Shown here piece by piece: positions 17,928 through 26,866 of a DNA stretch of 64,000 bases; the first letter of the stretch is position 1; the number at the start of each line of letters is the position of its first letter. The stretch covers positions 1,798,001 through 1,862,000 of the forward strand of contig NZ_CP110136.1 in NCBI RefSeq assembly GCF_025979705.1, in the 5' to 3' direction. Below the pieces are notes generated by a model. That model was not told the origin of the DNA. It ran no database searches and saw only the letters and a list, made by a program, of their open reading frames with translations. Source of the DNA: Hymenobacter sp. YIM 151858-1 (GTDB taxonomy: Bacteria > Bacteroidota > Bacteroidia > Cytophagales > Hymenobacteraceae). The position numbers and the translations under genes were made by a program.

Positions 17928-17998
17928 AAGATACCACAAGAAAGCAGGCGCAAACTTAGGGAGGTGTTTACGCCTGCTTTCGATTGTTTTGATCCAAT

Positions 17999-19771
17999 CT
18001 ACTCCCGCCCCGGAATCTTCACCCCGCGCTCCTCGGCTACCTGCTGGGCCAGCTCATAACCCGCATCGGCGTGGCGGAAGACGCCCATGCCGGGGTCGGT
18101 GGTGAGCACGCGGCGCAGGCGCTCGGCTTTTTCGGGGGTGCCGGTGGCCACGATGACCATGCCCGCGTGGGTGCTGTTGCCGATGCCCACGCCGCCGCCG
18201 TTGTGCAGACTCACCCAGTCGGCGCCGGAGGCGCAGTTGGCCAGGGCGTTGAGCAGGGGCCAGTCGGCTACGGCGTCGGAGCCGTCCTTCATGCCTTCGG
18301 TTTCGCGGTTGGGCGAGGCCACGGAGCCGCAGTCGAGGTGGTCGCGGCCGATGACGATGGGCGCTTTCACTTCGCCGCGGGCCACAAGTTCGTTGATGAC
18401 CAGTCCGAACTTCTCCCGCTCGCCGTAGCCCAGCCAGCACACGCGGGCGGGCAACCCGATGAAGGGCACCTTGGCCTGGGCCTTCTCAATCCAGCGGCGC
18501 AGCATCTGGTTGTCGGGGAAGGTTTCTAGCAGGGCACGGTCGATGCGCAGGATGTCCTGCGGATCGCCGCTGAGGGCGGCCCAGCGGAACGGGCCTTTGC
18601 CCTCGCAGAACAACGGCCGGATGTAGCCGGGCACAAACCCGGGGTACAGAAACTGGCCGTTTTCGTCGCGCACCTGCAGGCCGCCTTTTTCGGCCTGGCC
18701 GCGCAGGTTGTTGCCGTAGTCGAGGGCCACTGCCCCGCCGGCCTGCATATCAATAATGGCCTGGCAGTGCTTTACAATGGCTTGCAGGGCCTGGCGCTTG
18801 AACTCCTCGGGGTTTTGCTCGCGCAGCTGCAGCACCTCCGCAATGTCGCCTTCGGGGATGTAGTCCATCAGGTCGTGGGCCGAGGTTTGGTCGGTTACCA
18901 CCTCGGGACGCCAGCCGCGGCACACCAGCTCGGGCAGCACGGTGGCAGCGTTGCCCGTCAGGCCAATGCTCCAGCCCTGGCGCGCCTGCTTGTACTGCTC
19001 GCACAGCGCGAGGGCGTGCTCCAGGTCGCGGGCTTGCTCGTCCACGTAGCCTTCGCGCACCTTCTGCTTCACGCGGGCGTCGATGGGCTCGATAACCAAG
19101 CACACGCCGTCGTTCATGGTTACGGCCAGGGGCTGCGCGCCGCTCATGCCGCCCAGGCCGGCCGTTACGGTGACGGTGCCGGCCAGCGTGCCCGAGAAGT
19201 GCTTATCGGCCACGGCGGCAAAGGTTTCGTAGGTGCCCTGCAAGATGCCCTGGGTGGCAATGTAAATCCAGGAGCCGGCGGTCATCTGCCCGTACATCAT
19301 CAGGCCCTGGCGGTCGAGCTCGTCGAAGTACTCCTGGGTGCTCCAGGCGGGTACCAGGTTGCTGTTGGCAATGAGCACCCTAGGGGCGTGCGGCCAGGTG
19401 CGGATTACGCCCACCGCCTTGCCCGACTGCACCAGCATGGTTTCGTCGGGCGCGAGGTTTTTTAGGGTGCTGACGATGGTTTGGTACTCCTTCCAGTTGC
19501 GGGCGGCACGGCCGGCGCCGCCGTACACAATCAGCTCGTCGTACACCAGCGAAACGGCCGGGTCGAGGTTGTTTTCGAGCATGCGCAGGGCGGCTTCGGC
19601 TTCCCAGGTTTTGCAGCGCAGCGTGGTGCCGTGCTGGGCGCGCACGGTTTCAGTAGGCTTGTACTCGTAGTACATCGGCCGCTTGGCCGTGGGTTGCGGG
19701 GCGTTGGCGTCGTCGGCGGCGCTGGTGGCTTCGAGGTTGAGCTCGGGGGTTTCGAGAGCGGAGTTTGGCAT
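17999..19771 (-). CDS. hutU: urocanate hydratase
   Basis: A 590-residue enzyme of histidine breakdown that turns urocanate into imidazolone propionate with bound NAD. Family segments are clear: [44 protein letters not shown], the NAD/catalytic Cys region [11 protein letters not shown], and [20 protein letters not shown]. It is about 30 residues longer at the N-terminus than usual, with an Ala/Pro-rich lead-in before [13 protein letters not shown]; the ATG at 19771 is used, but a later start is possible. Other hut genes are absent here apart from a hutG-like gene at 26.9 kb. Confidence 0.95.
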   Translation of the reverse strand: MPNSALETPELNLEATSAADDANAPQPTAKRPMYYEYKPTETVRAQHGTTLRCKTWEAEAALRMLENNLDPAVSLVYDELIVYGGAGRAARNWKEYQTIVSTLKNLAPDETMLVQSGKAVGVIRTWPHAPRVLIANSNLVPAWSTQEYFDELDRQGLMMYGQMTAGSWIYIATQGILQGTYETFAAVADKHFSGTLAGTVTVTAGLGGMSGAQPLAVTMNDGVCLVIEPIDARVKQKVREGYVDEQARDLEHALALCEQYKQARQGWSIGLTGNAATVLPELVCRGWRPEVVTDQTSAHDLMDYIPEGDIAEVLQLREQNPEEFKRQALQAIVKHCQAIIDMQAGGAVALDYGNNLRGQAEKGGLQVRDENGQFLYPGFVPGYIRPLFCEGKGPFRWAALSGDPQDILRIDRALLETFPDNQMLRRWIEKAQAKVPFIGLPARVCWLGYGEREKFGLVINELVARGEVKAPIVIGRDHLDCGSVASPNRETEGMKDGSDAVADWPLLNALANCASGADWVSLHNGGGVGIGNSTHAGMVIVATGTPEKAERLRRVLTTDPGMGVFRHADAGYELAQQVAEERGVKIPGRE

Positions 19772-20128
19772 GGCGGGTGGGCGAATGGCAGGCTTGGGGT
19801 GGAGCGGCAAGATAGGGTTTTGGCTGCTTGCCCAAACACCCGTTGCCTACGCCCCGCGCAGCCCTAGGTGGGTTTTGCCTGGCCAAGCGCAGGCAGCCAG
19901 CATCGGGAAAGCAGGCGCAGCTCTTTCCTGAAAGCAGACAAAACCGGCCGCAAGCTCGACATTAGTTAAGTGCTATTGCACCCGGCGTATTGTCGAGATT
20001 GTTCAACATTGTCGAAATTTTATTATAAAATTCAGGTTACCTCACTCCCAAATCAGTATAAAGCCCTTGCAGACCATCCGGTGGGCGGTTTGCGGCACTT
20101 CATATATTACCCTTTACAACCAATCACC
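19772..20128. other. intergenic region between hutU and the first Gly/Thr lipoprotein gene
   Basis: About 357 bp. The half near 20128 is AT-rich (around 19975-20050) and should hold the lipoprotein promoter. No repeat or RNA gene was recognised. Confidence 0.4.
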
Positions 20129-20590
20129 ATGAAAAAGGCACTTTTTTTAGCACTGGCGGCAGCTTCGTTCACTTTCGCCTCGTGTGGCGGCAATCAGGAA
20201 AGCGGCGCTGAAGGCGGCGGTACGGGCAGCGGCGCCGGCACCGAGGCCTCGGGTGGCGGCACCGGCTCGATGGATCAGTCGGGTGGCATGGGCAGCGACA
20301 CCAGCGGCATGGGCGGCTCGGGCACCGGCGACATGGGTACCGGCAGCGGCATGGGCACGGGCTCGACGGGCGGCGCCTCCACGGCTGGCGGCGCTACCAC
20401 GGGCGGCTCTACGGCTGGTGGCACCACCACGGCCAGCACCACCGGCGGCTCTACCATGGGCTCTACTACCGGCACTACGGCCGGGGGCTCCACTACGGGC
20501 GGCAGCACTGCCGGCGGCACCACGGCCGGCGGCTCAACCGCTGGCGGCGGCATGGGCACTACCGGCACCGGCGGCACCACGGGCCGCTAG
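20129..20590 (+). CDS. Gly/Ser/Thr-rich repetitive lipoprotein, copy 1
   Basis: A 153-residue predicted lipoprotein. The signal MKKALFLALAAASFTFASCG ends in a lipobox with Cys at position 19. The mature part is almost wholly low-complexity Gly/Ser/Thr/Ala, first GSG/GMG repeats with scattered Met and Asp, then TTGGSTAGG-type repeats. It is probably an unstructured surface or periplasmic linker protein. It is paralogous to the next gene: signal sequences and the following NQESGA stretch are nearly the same. Each copy has its own terminator. Confidence 0.8.
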   Translation: MKKALFLALAAASFTFASCGGNQESGAEGGGTGSGAGTEASGGGTGSMDQSGGMGSDTSGMGGSGTGDMGTGSGMGTGSTGGASTAGGATTGGSTAGGTTTASTTGGSTMGSTTGTTAGGSTTGGSTAGGTTAGGSTAGGGMGTTGTGGTTGR

Positions 20591-20615
20591 TGGCCCCTCC
20601 CCTGTTTCACTATCC

Positions 20616-20650
20616 AAAGCCTCCCGCGTTGCGGGGGGCTTTGTTGTTTT
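20616..20650 (+). terminator. terminator of lipoprotein copy 1
   Basis: AAAGCCTCCCGC pairs with GCGGGGGGCTTT (one G-T wobble) over a 3-nt loop and is followed by GTTGTTTT. Confidence 0.82.
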
Positions 20651-20902
20651 AGCCCCGCTCCCCAGGTCGTGCATCAGGGTTGACAGCCATGCAGGCATGT
20701 ATGTGTGAGGCAGCAACTTACGCAGCTATTGCAAGCGAGCAATGAAGCAGCCTTTGCCGCTATATAGCAGAAATATCATCCTTGGCTAAGTTCAAGCTTG
20801 GAAACTACTTGCGCTGTGCCTTTACTTGCGCCCCGCTTGCCCCTGATGTACCGGCGGGCCGAAAGTTTTCTTATCAATCTTCACCATTCACCTACCCCTA
20901 AC
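20651..20902. other. intergenic region between the paired lipoprotein genes
   Basis: About 250 bp, moderately AT-rich, with no ORF or repeat recognised. It should contain the promoter of copy 2, since copy 1 has its own terminator. Confidence 0.35.
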
Positions 20903-21220
20903 ATGAAAAAAGTACTGTTCCTGGCTCTGGCCGCCGCTTCGTTCGCCTTCGCTTCGTGCGGCAACCAGCAGGAATCCGGTGCCGGCGCTGAAGGTGCCAC
21001 CACCGAAACCACCGCTACCGACTCGACGACCGTAACCGACATGGGCGGCGGCGAAGCCGGTGCCACGGCCGATTCGGCCGGCACCGCTGGCGGCACCACT
21101 ACCGCTACCGGCACCGCCACCACCGGCACCACCGCTGCTGGCACCACGGCCGCTGGCGCCGTAACTACGGGCGGCGGCACGGGTGCAGCTGGCACCACCG
21201 GCACCACTACCGGCCAGTAA
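20903..21220 (+). CDS. Gly/Ala/Thr-rich repetitive lipoprotein, copy 2
   Basis: A 105-residue paralogue of the preceding gene. The signal MKKVLFLALAAASFAFASCG has its lipobox Cys at position 19, then NQQESGAGAEG. The mature part is Thr/Gly/Ala-rich (TETTATDSTTVTD, GGTTTATGTATTGTT) with a few acidic residues. There is no globular domain. The conserved signal and divergent low-complexity tail point to duplication followed by repeat expansion or contraction. Function unknown. Confidence 0.8.
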   Translation: MKKVLFLALAAASFAFASCGNQQESGAGAEGATTETTATDSTTVTDMGGGEAGATADSAGTAGGTTTATGTATTGTTAAGTTAAGAVTTGGGTGAAGTTGTTTGQ

Positions 21221-21244
21221 GCACCAGCTTACATGGTTAAGTTG

Positions 21245-21275
21245 AAGCCCTCCGCCACCGCGGAGGGCTTTTTTG
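21245..21275 (+). terminator. terminator of lipoprotein copy 2
   Basis: A perfect 11-bp stem AAGCCCTCCGC / GCGGAGGGCTT with a 4-nt loop, then a T-run. Confidence 0.9.
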
Positions 21276-21411
21276 TTGCCTAGGTGCAAGGGGGCCAAGC
21301 AGGTGTGGCAGCGGCTGCCCCTAGGTGCGGCGGACGAATAATCGGCAAGCAGCCCCTACTTAGCCGCGCCGGTTTGCGTACTGTCTGTATCATTCACCAA
21401 CCGATGCTGCA

Positions 21412-22431
21412 ATGAACAAGGTAGCCGCTGGCGTACACCAGCTCCAGATTCAACGTTTTGTGAACGTGTATTTTGTAGAAGTTGGCTTAGCCGGCGAATG
21501 GGTGCTGGTTGATACCGGGCTGCCCGGTTCGGCCAAGGCCATTATTGCGGCGGCCGACCAGCTGTTTTACCCCGGCACCCACCCGCAGGCCATTTTGCTC
21601 ACCCACGGCCACATGGACCACGCCGGCTCGGCGCGCGAGCTGGCCGAGCACTGGAAAGTGCCGGTGCTGGCGCACCCGCTCGAGCTGCCCTTCTTGCAAG
21701 GCCGCGCCGTGTACCCGCCCGCCGACCCCACCGTCGACAAAGGCGGCTCGCTGGCGTTTGTGGCGCGGTTTTTCCCGCCGCAGTCGTTTCAGCTGAGCGA
21801 CGTGGTGCAGGCCCTGCCCATGCAGGATAACAGCGTGCCCTACCTGCCGGAGTGGCGCTGGCTGCACGTGCCCGGCCACGCACCCGGGCAGGTGGCGTTG
21901 TTCCGCGAGTCGGACCGCACGTTGCTGGGCGCCGATGCCTTTGCCACGGCCAACCACGAGTCGGTGCCGGCGTTGCTGATGCAGGTGCCCAAAATAAGCG
22001 TGGCGGGCGCACCCTTCAACTACAACTGGCAGCAGGTGCAGCAATCGGTGCAGTTGCTGGCCTCGCTGCAACCGCAGGCGGTGGGCTGCGGGCACGGCCC
22101 CGTCATCAGTGGCCCCGAAGCCGCCGCGGGCTTGCTGGCCTTGGCCAACAACTTCCCGATGCCCTTGCACGGCCGCTACGTGGCGCAACCCGCCGTAGCC
22201 GACGCCGACGGTGTGCAGTACCTGCCGCCCGCCCCGGCCGACACGCTTCCGCAAAAGGCAGCCTTGGTAGGCGCGGGCGCTGCGCTGGCCCTAGGTGCGC
22301 TGGCTTTGCTTGGCCGCCGGCGCAAGGCCAAGAACCGCAAGCGGCGCGGCGGCAAACGCCCGATTGGCCTCACTACGCTTCCGCCCGAGCTCGATTCGAG
22401 CGCCTACGGGTATAAGGAGTACCGCCTATAG
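21412..22431 (+). CDS. metallo-beta-lactamase-fold hydrolase with C-terminal membrane helix
   Basis: A 339-residue protein. Residues ~1-245 are an MBL-fold hydrolase: THGHMDHAGSA (HxHxDH), HVPGHAPGQVALF, GADAF (metal Asp) and GCGHGPVISG (final His). The C-terminal ~60 residues add a Gly/Ala/Leu transmembrane segment (AALVGAGAALALGALALL) followed at once by a very basic run, RRRKAKNRKRRGGKR, and a polar tail. Most relatives lack this tail. It suggests anchoring to the membrane with the basic side in the cytoplasm, or interaction with nucleic acid or lipid. Substrate unknown. Confidence 0.82.
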   Translation: MNKVAAGVHQLQIQRFVNVYFVEVGLAGEWVLVDTGLPGSAKAIIAAADQLFYPGTHPQAILLTHGHMDHAGSARELAEHWKVPVLAHPLELPFLQGRAVYPPADPTVDKGGSLAFVARFFPPQSFQLSDVVQALPMQDNSVPYLPEWRWLHVPGHAPGQVALFRESDRTLLGADAFATANHESVPALLMQVPKISVAGAPFNYNWQQVQQSVQLLASLQPQAVGCGHGPVISGPEAAAGLLALANNFPMPLHGRYVAQPAVADADGVQYLPPAPADTLPQKAALVGAGAALALGALALLGRRRKAKNRKRRGGKRPIGLTTLPPELDSSAYGYKEYRL

Positions 22432-22441
22432 CGGCTCACGG

Positions 22442-22600
22442 TGTAGCGCGGAAATCCGTTGGCTACGCCGACCTTCGGTTCCACGACGCGCCAATGGCGC
22501 GTATCCGGTACCGCGCCGAAAGGTATCGTATCAATACATACGCGCCTTCAGCGCGTCGCGGAACCGTAGGTCGGCGTAGCCAACGGATTTCCGCGCTACA
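22442..22600. repeat. palindromic element, TGTAGCGCGGA family, copy 1
   Basis: A 159-bp inverted repeat with 63-bp arms (22442-22504 and 22538-22600) that match with a few mismatches. The ends are TGTAGCGCGGAAATCCGTTG and its complement. The arms contain the module TTGGCTACGCCGACCTTCGG. The central part ACCGCGCCGAAAGGT is the inverse of the core seen in the copies at 38.6 and 50.3 kb. It encodes no protein and lies between convergent genes. Confidence 0.85.
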
Positions 22601-22666
22601 ATACTAACAAAGGCCGGGGCTGCGCTGCAGCCCCAGCCTTACTTGTTTAAGCGAGCAGAAAGTTGG

Positions 22667-23500
22667 CTATTTGCCGGCGCGGCTCACGGTTACGCCGCCG
22701 TTGGTGGTTATGGCCTTTACGGGAGCACCGCCCTTACCTAGGGCCACCGATACCTCGCGGCCAATGGTGCCTTGCACTTTGGTGGGGAAATCGGTGCTGA
22801 TGGGGCCGCGCTGGGTGCTGGTGAATAACTGCGCCGAGTAGTCGGCGGGTACCTGCCACGAAATGCCGCCGTTGGTGGTGGCCACATCGAGGCCGGCTCC
22901 CTCCCACTTGCTGCCGGTGAGGTTGATGTTCAGGCCGCCGTTTTGGGTGCGGCCTTTCAGGTCGCCGCCGCTGCCGGTAATGCTTACGCCGCCGTTGTGG
23001 GCCTCGAAGCTCACCGGACCTTGCACGTTTTCGAGGCTGATGCCGCCGTTGTGGGTGGTAAGGGCCAGCGCCTGCTTACGCGGTACGAAGATTTCGTAGC
23101 TCACGGCATAGCCGCCGTTGCTCATGGCGTAGCCCGAGTTGCTGCCGCTGCCATCGGGGCCGGCGCCGCGCAGGGTGTTGCCCTCGGTGCTGATTTTTAC
23201 TTGCTGGGCGGTGGTTTTGGCGGTGGCCTCGTCGCGGCCCCAGGCTTGCACTTTGGCCCGCACCCGAATTTCGCTGCCGTCGTAGCCTTTCACCGAGATG
23301 CCGCCGTTGCGCAGGCCATCAACCGTCAGCTTTTCGCCCTTGGTGGCGGGCAGGGTAAAGTCGCGGGTTTCGCAGTAGCGCTTTTGCTCCGAGTTGCCCC
23401 ACTTGCCCTCCTGGCAGGTAGAGGTAAAGGCCGGCACCGTTTGGGCGTGGGCAACCACGGCGGCGGAGCTGAGCAGCAGGGCAGCTAGTACGTGTTTCAT
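22667..23500 (-). CDS. DUF4097-type putative adhesin, secreted
   Basis: A 277-residue protein with the signal peptide MKHVLAALLLSSAAVVAHAQ. The mature region is a beta-helix-like array in which NGG recurs about every 20-25 residues (RNGGISVKG, SNGGYAVSY, HNGGISLEN, HNGGVSITG, QNGGLNINL, TNGGISWQV, TNGGVTVS), the hallmark of DUF4097 proteins. The N-terminal CQEGKWGNSEQKRYCETRDF may hold a disulphide. Such genes often neighbour sensor systems; here a LytTR regulator gene ends ~100 bp upstream on the same strand. Confidence 0.82.
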   Translation of the reverse strand: MKHVLAALLLSSAAVVAHAQTVPAFTSTCQEGKWGNSEQKRYCETRDFTLPATKGEKLTVDGLRNGGISVKGYDGSEIRVRAKVQAWGRDEATAKTTAQQVKISTEGNTLRGAGPDGSGSNSGYAMSNGGYAVSYEIFVPRKQALALTTHNGGISLENVQGPVSFEAHNGGVSITGSGGDLKGRTQNGGLNINLTGSKWEGAGLDVATTNGGISWQVPADYSAQLFTSTQRGPISTDFPTKVQGTIGREVSVALGKGGAPVKAITTNGGVTVSRAGK

Positions 23501-23601
23501 AGCTTCAGAAAGGCAATTTGGTTGAGATGTGCAGCTCACTGACGAAAGCCAAATAGCAAAGGCTGCAGATACAACGAAATTTTTCGTACTTCTTGTATTA
23601 G

Positions 23602-24369
23602 CTACCCAAGCAAGGGCCGCAAAGCATCAGCATACGAGCGACTTACGCGCACTACCTTTCCGCCCTCGAGCGTGGCATAGTAGCCCCCGCTGCCGTCGCG
23701 CTCCAGCTCTGCTACGGCGTTTAGGGCCACTAGCACCGAGCGGTGAATGCGCAGAAAACGCTGCGGATCAAGCCGGTTCTGCAGGGCCGTAATGCCTAGG
23801 TTGCTGAGGTGCTGGCCGGTGGTGGTATGCAGGGTAGCGTAGTCGCCGGCAGCCTCAACCCACCGAATAGTTTCGACGGGCACGGCCACCAGCCGTGCCC
23901 CTTGCGGCACAAACAACCTAGGCGGAAAAGCGGCCGGTGCGGCAGGCGCCGGCATGGTGGTGCGCGCATCCTCGAGGCGCTGCAACAGGCGTTGCAGGTT
24001 GGCATCGGGGGCATCGGCGGCGGTGTGCTGCAGCACGCGCTCCACGGCCCGCCGAAACCGGGTGCGGTCGTAGGGCTTCAGCAGGTAGTCGAGGGCGCCG
24101 GCCTCGAAGGCACCTAGGGCGTACTGATCGTAGGCGGTGGAGAAAACTACCCGCGGCACCTGCTCGAGCCGCCCGAGCACCTCGAAGCCGTTGAGGCCGG
24201 GCATCTGAATATCCAAAAACACCAGCTCGGGCTGCAGCTGGGCAATGCTTTCCACGGCGGCAAGCCCATCGGCGCACTCGCCCACGATGCGCACCTGCGG
24301 AAAATCGGCCAGGTACTGGCGCACGATGGTGCGGGCGGGCGCTTCGTCGTCGATGATGAGCGTGGTCAT
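23602..24369 (-). CDS. LytTR-family response regulator
   Basis: A 255-residue two-domain regulator. The receiver has DDEAP at the acidic pocket, phospho-acceptor Asp53 (LVFLDIQMPG), Thr in FSTAYD and Lys in LLKPYD. The C-terminal LytTR DNA-binding domain runs from PRLFVPQGARLVAVPVETI through RIHRSVLVALNAV and VVRVSRSYADAL. The gene starts 21 bp after the stop of the LytS-type kinase and is the last gene of a tlpA-like/kinase/regulator operon. Confidence 0.93.
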   Translation of the reverse strand: MTTLIIDDEAPARTIVRQYLADFPQVRIVGECADGLAAVESIAQLQPELVFLDIQMPGLNGFEVLGRLEQVPRVVFSTAYDQYALGAFEAGALDYLLKPYDRTRFRRAVERVLQHTAADAPDANLQRLLQRLEDARTTMPAPAAPAAFPPRLFVPQGARLVAVPVETIRWVEAAGDYATLHTTTGQHLSNLGITALQNRLDPQRFLRIHRSVLVALNAVAELERDGSGGYYATLEGGKVVRVSRSYADALRPLLG

Positions 24370-24390
24370 GCAAGCAGTGAGTTTGGCAGG

Positions 24391-25554
24391 CTAGATCGGC
24401 AGCACAAACGACACCACCAAGCCGTGCGGCTGGTTGCCCTCGATGTGCAGGCCGGGGCTACCTAGGGCCAGTAGGCGCTGGTGGGTGGTGCGCAGCCCCA
24501 CGCCTTGCGCCGAGCTGAGCAGCGTTGCCGCCGTGCAACCGGCGGGCAGGCCCACGCCGGTGTCGGCCACCGTGACTTTGAGCTGATTGCTGCCTAGGTA
24601 CTGGGCGGCCACGTGCACCGCACCACCCTGCAAGGCCGGGGCCAGGCCGTGGCGCACGGCATTTTCTACCAACGGTTGCACGAGCATGGGCGGCACGGGC
24701 ACCGCGAGCAGGCTTTCATCTACCTCAAAACTTACCCGCAGCCGATTGCCAAAACGGGCTTGCTCCAGCTCGAGGTAGCTCTGCAAAAACTGCAGCTCAT
24801 CGCCCAGGGGCAGTTGCTCGTGCCGCGAGGCATCGAGGGCAAAGCGGAAGGTGTGGGCCAGGCGCACAATCAGCTCGCGGGTACCTTCCAGCTCGGGCGG
24901 CACCGAGGCGCTGATGGAGTTGAGCGTGTTGAAAAGGAAGTGCGGATTGATTTGGGCCTTGAGCGCGGCCATCTGGCTGGCGTGGGCCTGCGCCTGCAGC
25001 TGTTGGTTAAGCAAGTTGTGGTGGCGCAGCTGCTGAATGAAGCGGTGCACGTGCAGCACGCCAAACTGCACCCCGTAAAACAGCGCCGGAATGTATACAT
25101 CCCACACGCGCCCGTTGCCGCTCATGGTAGCTTCGCCCAACCAGTTCAGCAGCCCGTAGTAGCTCACAAACCACGTTCCTACCCACAGCGGCCACACCAC
25201 TGCGTGCGCCAGCAGCTTAAGCGGCCAAGAGGCGCGCTCGAGGGGCGTCCGGAAAAACAGCCACCACACGGGCAGCGTCCAGAGGGCTTTGAGCGGGTAG
25301 TCGAACAACAGCACCCGGCGCAGGTAATTGGCAAAGGCATCGGGCTGCACCTCCTGCGCGGTGTAGGCGATGGTGCCGGCATACAACACCGCAAACCCTA
25401 CGTAAAAGCCTGCCATGGCCAGCAGTCCGCGCCACGTAAGGCGAGCGGGCTGCTCGGGCGTAAGCGGCAGTGCGCCCGGGTGCGCGGCGGCCGTTGCGGG
25501 TGGTGCCCAGGCCGGGGGTGCGGGGGCAGGCGGGGTAAGCAAATCCACTTCCAT
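24391..25554 (-). CDS. LytS-type sensor histidine kinase
   Basis: A 387-residue membrane kinase. After a Pro/Ala-rich N-terminus come about four transmembrane helices (residues ~43-65, 85-101, 114-134, 155-168). The His_kinase domain follows with phospho-acceptor His205 in QINPHFLFNTLNSISA, N-box LVENAVRHGLAP and G-box DTGVGLP. No periplasmic sensor domain is evident, so the signal is probably sensed in the membrane. It is the partner of the LytTR regulator just downstream. Confidence 0.92.
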   Translation of the reverse strand: MEVDLLTPPAPAPPAWAPPATAAAHPGALPLTPEQPARLTWRGLLAMAGFYVGFAVLYAGTIAYTAQEVQPDAFANYLRRVLLFDYPLKALWTLPVWWLFFRTPLERASWPLKLLAHAVVWPLWVGTWFVSYYGLLNWLGEATMSGNGRVWDVYIPALFYGVQFGVLHVHRFIQQLRHHNLLNQQLQAQAHASQMAALKAQINPHFLFNTLNSISASVPPELEGTRELIVRLAHTFRFALDASRHEQLPLGDELQFLQSYLELEQARFGNRLRVSFEVDESLLAVPVPPMLVQPLVENAVRHGLAPALQGGAVHVAAQYLGSNQLKVTVADTGVGLPAGCTAATLLSSAQGVGLRTTHQRLLALGSPGLHIEGNQPHGLVVSFVLPI

Positions 25555-25586
25555 GAGGGGGCAGCGGTTGGCGGTGTTGGCGTAAG

Positions 25587-26735
25587 TTACGGAAACAGCT
25601 TCGCCAGCTTTTCTTCCAGCTGTTTGCCGCGCAAGTCTTTGCCTACTATGCGCCCTTCGGGGTCGAGCAGCACCGTAAGCGGAATGGCGCGGGCATCATA
25701 CGCCTCGGCGCTGGGGCTGCTGAAGCCTTGCAGGTCGGATACCTGAATCCAGGGCAGCTGATCGGCGTCAACGGCCTTCAGCCACTTCTCGCGCGAGTCG
25801 TCGAGCGACACGGCGTAAACTTCAAACCCTCGCGGCTGGTACTGCCGATACAGCTTTACCATGGCAGGGTTCTCTTGGCGGCAGGGCTTGCACCAGGAGG
25901 CCCAAAAATCGATGAGCACATAGCGGCCGCGCAGCGAGGATAAGGCAACAGGCTGCCCATTGGGCCCGGGCAAGCTGAGCTCCGGGGCGGGCTTGCCAAC
26001 GGCCGTAGCTTGCCGGGCCCGCTGCCGACCTAGGAGCACCTGCGTGTAGCGCGAGTTGGGCAGCGCCGCGGCAAAGTGGTTGGTAAGCGAATCGAGCAGG
26101 GCCTCTTCGCGCGAATACCCGCTTAGGTCGACGGTGGCGTAGGCGGCCACAAAGGAGGTTGGGTGTTGCGTTATCAGCTGCTTCGTTCCCACGATTCGCT
26201 CGCTCCAGGCATCGTTCCAGGGGCCGGAGCGCTGCTCGCCTTGTTTGATGAGTTCCTGCGTACGTTGCCGGTGCCCCCGCATTACCTCCTGAAAACGCTG
26301 CAACACCTGCGCATCGGCAGTGCCGCTTTGCTGCGAAGTGCTGGTCAGTTGGTTGACATCGGCAGTCAGCAACACCCGGGCGGTATTATCGAGGGCAACG
26401 GGCACGGGTTCGGCTTTGGGACCAACCAGCAGCGTGTACACAGCTGGCTCGGCTACTTGCCCGCGCAAAGCAAAACGCCCGGCAGCGTCGGTGCTGGTCG
26501 AGTCGAGGCGGCGCCACGCCGGATCGGTACCGTCGGCCAACACAATGCGCGTGCCTTCGGTGGCATTGCTAAGCTGCCCTTGCACCTCGAACTGGGTAGG
26601 GCCGCTGCTGACGCTTGCCGTTGGCGCTGCTTGGCGCTGGCAAGCGCCTGCACCTAGGGCAATTACCAGAAGTACCGCGGGAACAAGTAGCAGGTACCGA
26701 AACCAAATGGGCAGGGTTAAGCGGGCAGAAAGCAT
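25587..26735 (-). CDS. TlpA-like thioredoxin-fold lipoprotein with N-terminal DUF4369-like domain
   Basis: A 382-residue periplasmic or outer-surface lipoprotein with a lipobox near GAGACQ. The N-terminal half (FEVQGQLSNATEGTRIVLADG, RFALRGQVAEPAVYTLLVG) resembles the DUF4369 beta domain often fused to thioredoxin in Bacteroidota. The C-terminal half is a TlpA/ResA fold with the redox motif FWASWCKPCRQENP. A role in periplasmic disulphide reduction is inferred. It lies 32 bp upstream of the LytS-type kinase and is probably in the same operon. Confidence 0.88.
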   Translation of the reverse strand: MLSARLTLPIWFRYLLLVPAVLLVIALGAGACQRQAAPTASVSSGPTQFEVQGQLSNATEGTRIVLADGTDPAWRRLDSTSTDAAGRFALRGQVAEPAVYTLLVGPKAEPVPVALDNTARVLLTADVNQLTSTSQQSGTADAQVLQRFQEVMRGHRQRTQELIKQGEQRSGPWNDAWSERIVGTKQLITQHPTSFVAAYATVDLSGYSREEALLDSLTNHFAAALPNSRYTQVLLGRQRARQATAVGKPAPELSLPGPNGQPVALSSLRGRYVLIDFWASWCKPCRQENPAMVKLYRQYQPRGFEVYAVSLDDSREKWLKAVDADQLPWIQVSDLQGFSSPSAEAYDARAIPLTVLLDPEGRIVGKDLRGKQLEEKLAKLFP

Positions 26736-26866
26736 GGCCGTTGCAGGGTGGGTTCGGCGCTAACCTACCCAAGGCGTTTGCGGCCGCCCAATGCTTATCG
26801 GCGAGTGGCAGCCACGGCCGGCGAATGGTGTGCAGCGGCGCTCGGGCGCGCAGCACCACCGGCGCC

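Noticed and set aside
22442-22600. Intact insertion sequence
   Set aside because: The inverted-repeat element has no transposase frame and is too short; it was called a non-autonomous repeat.
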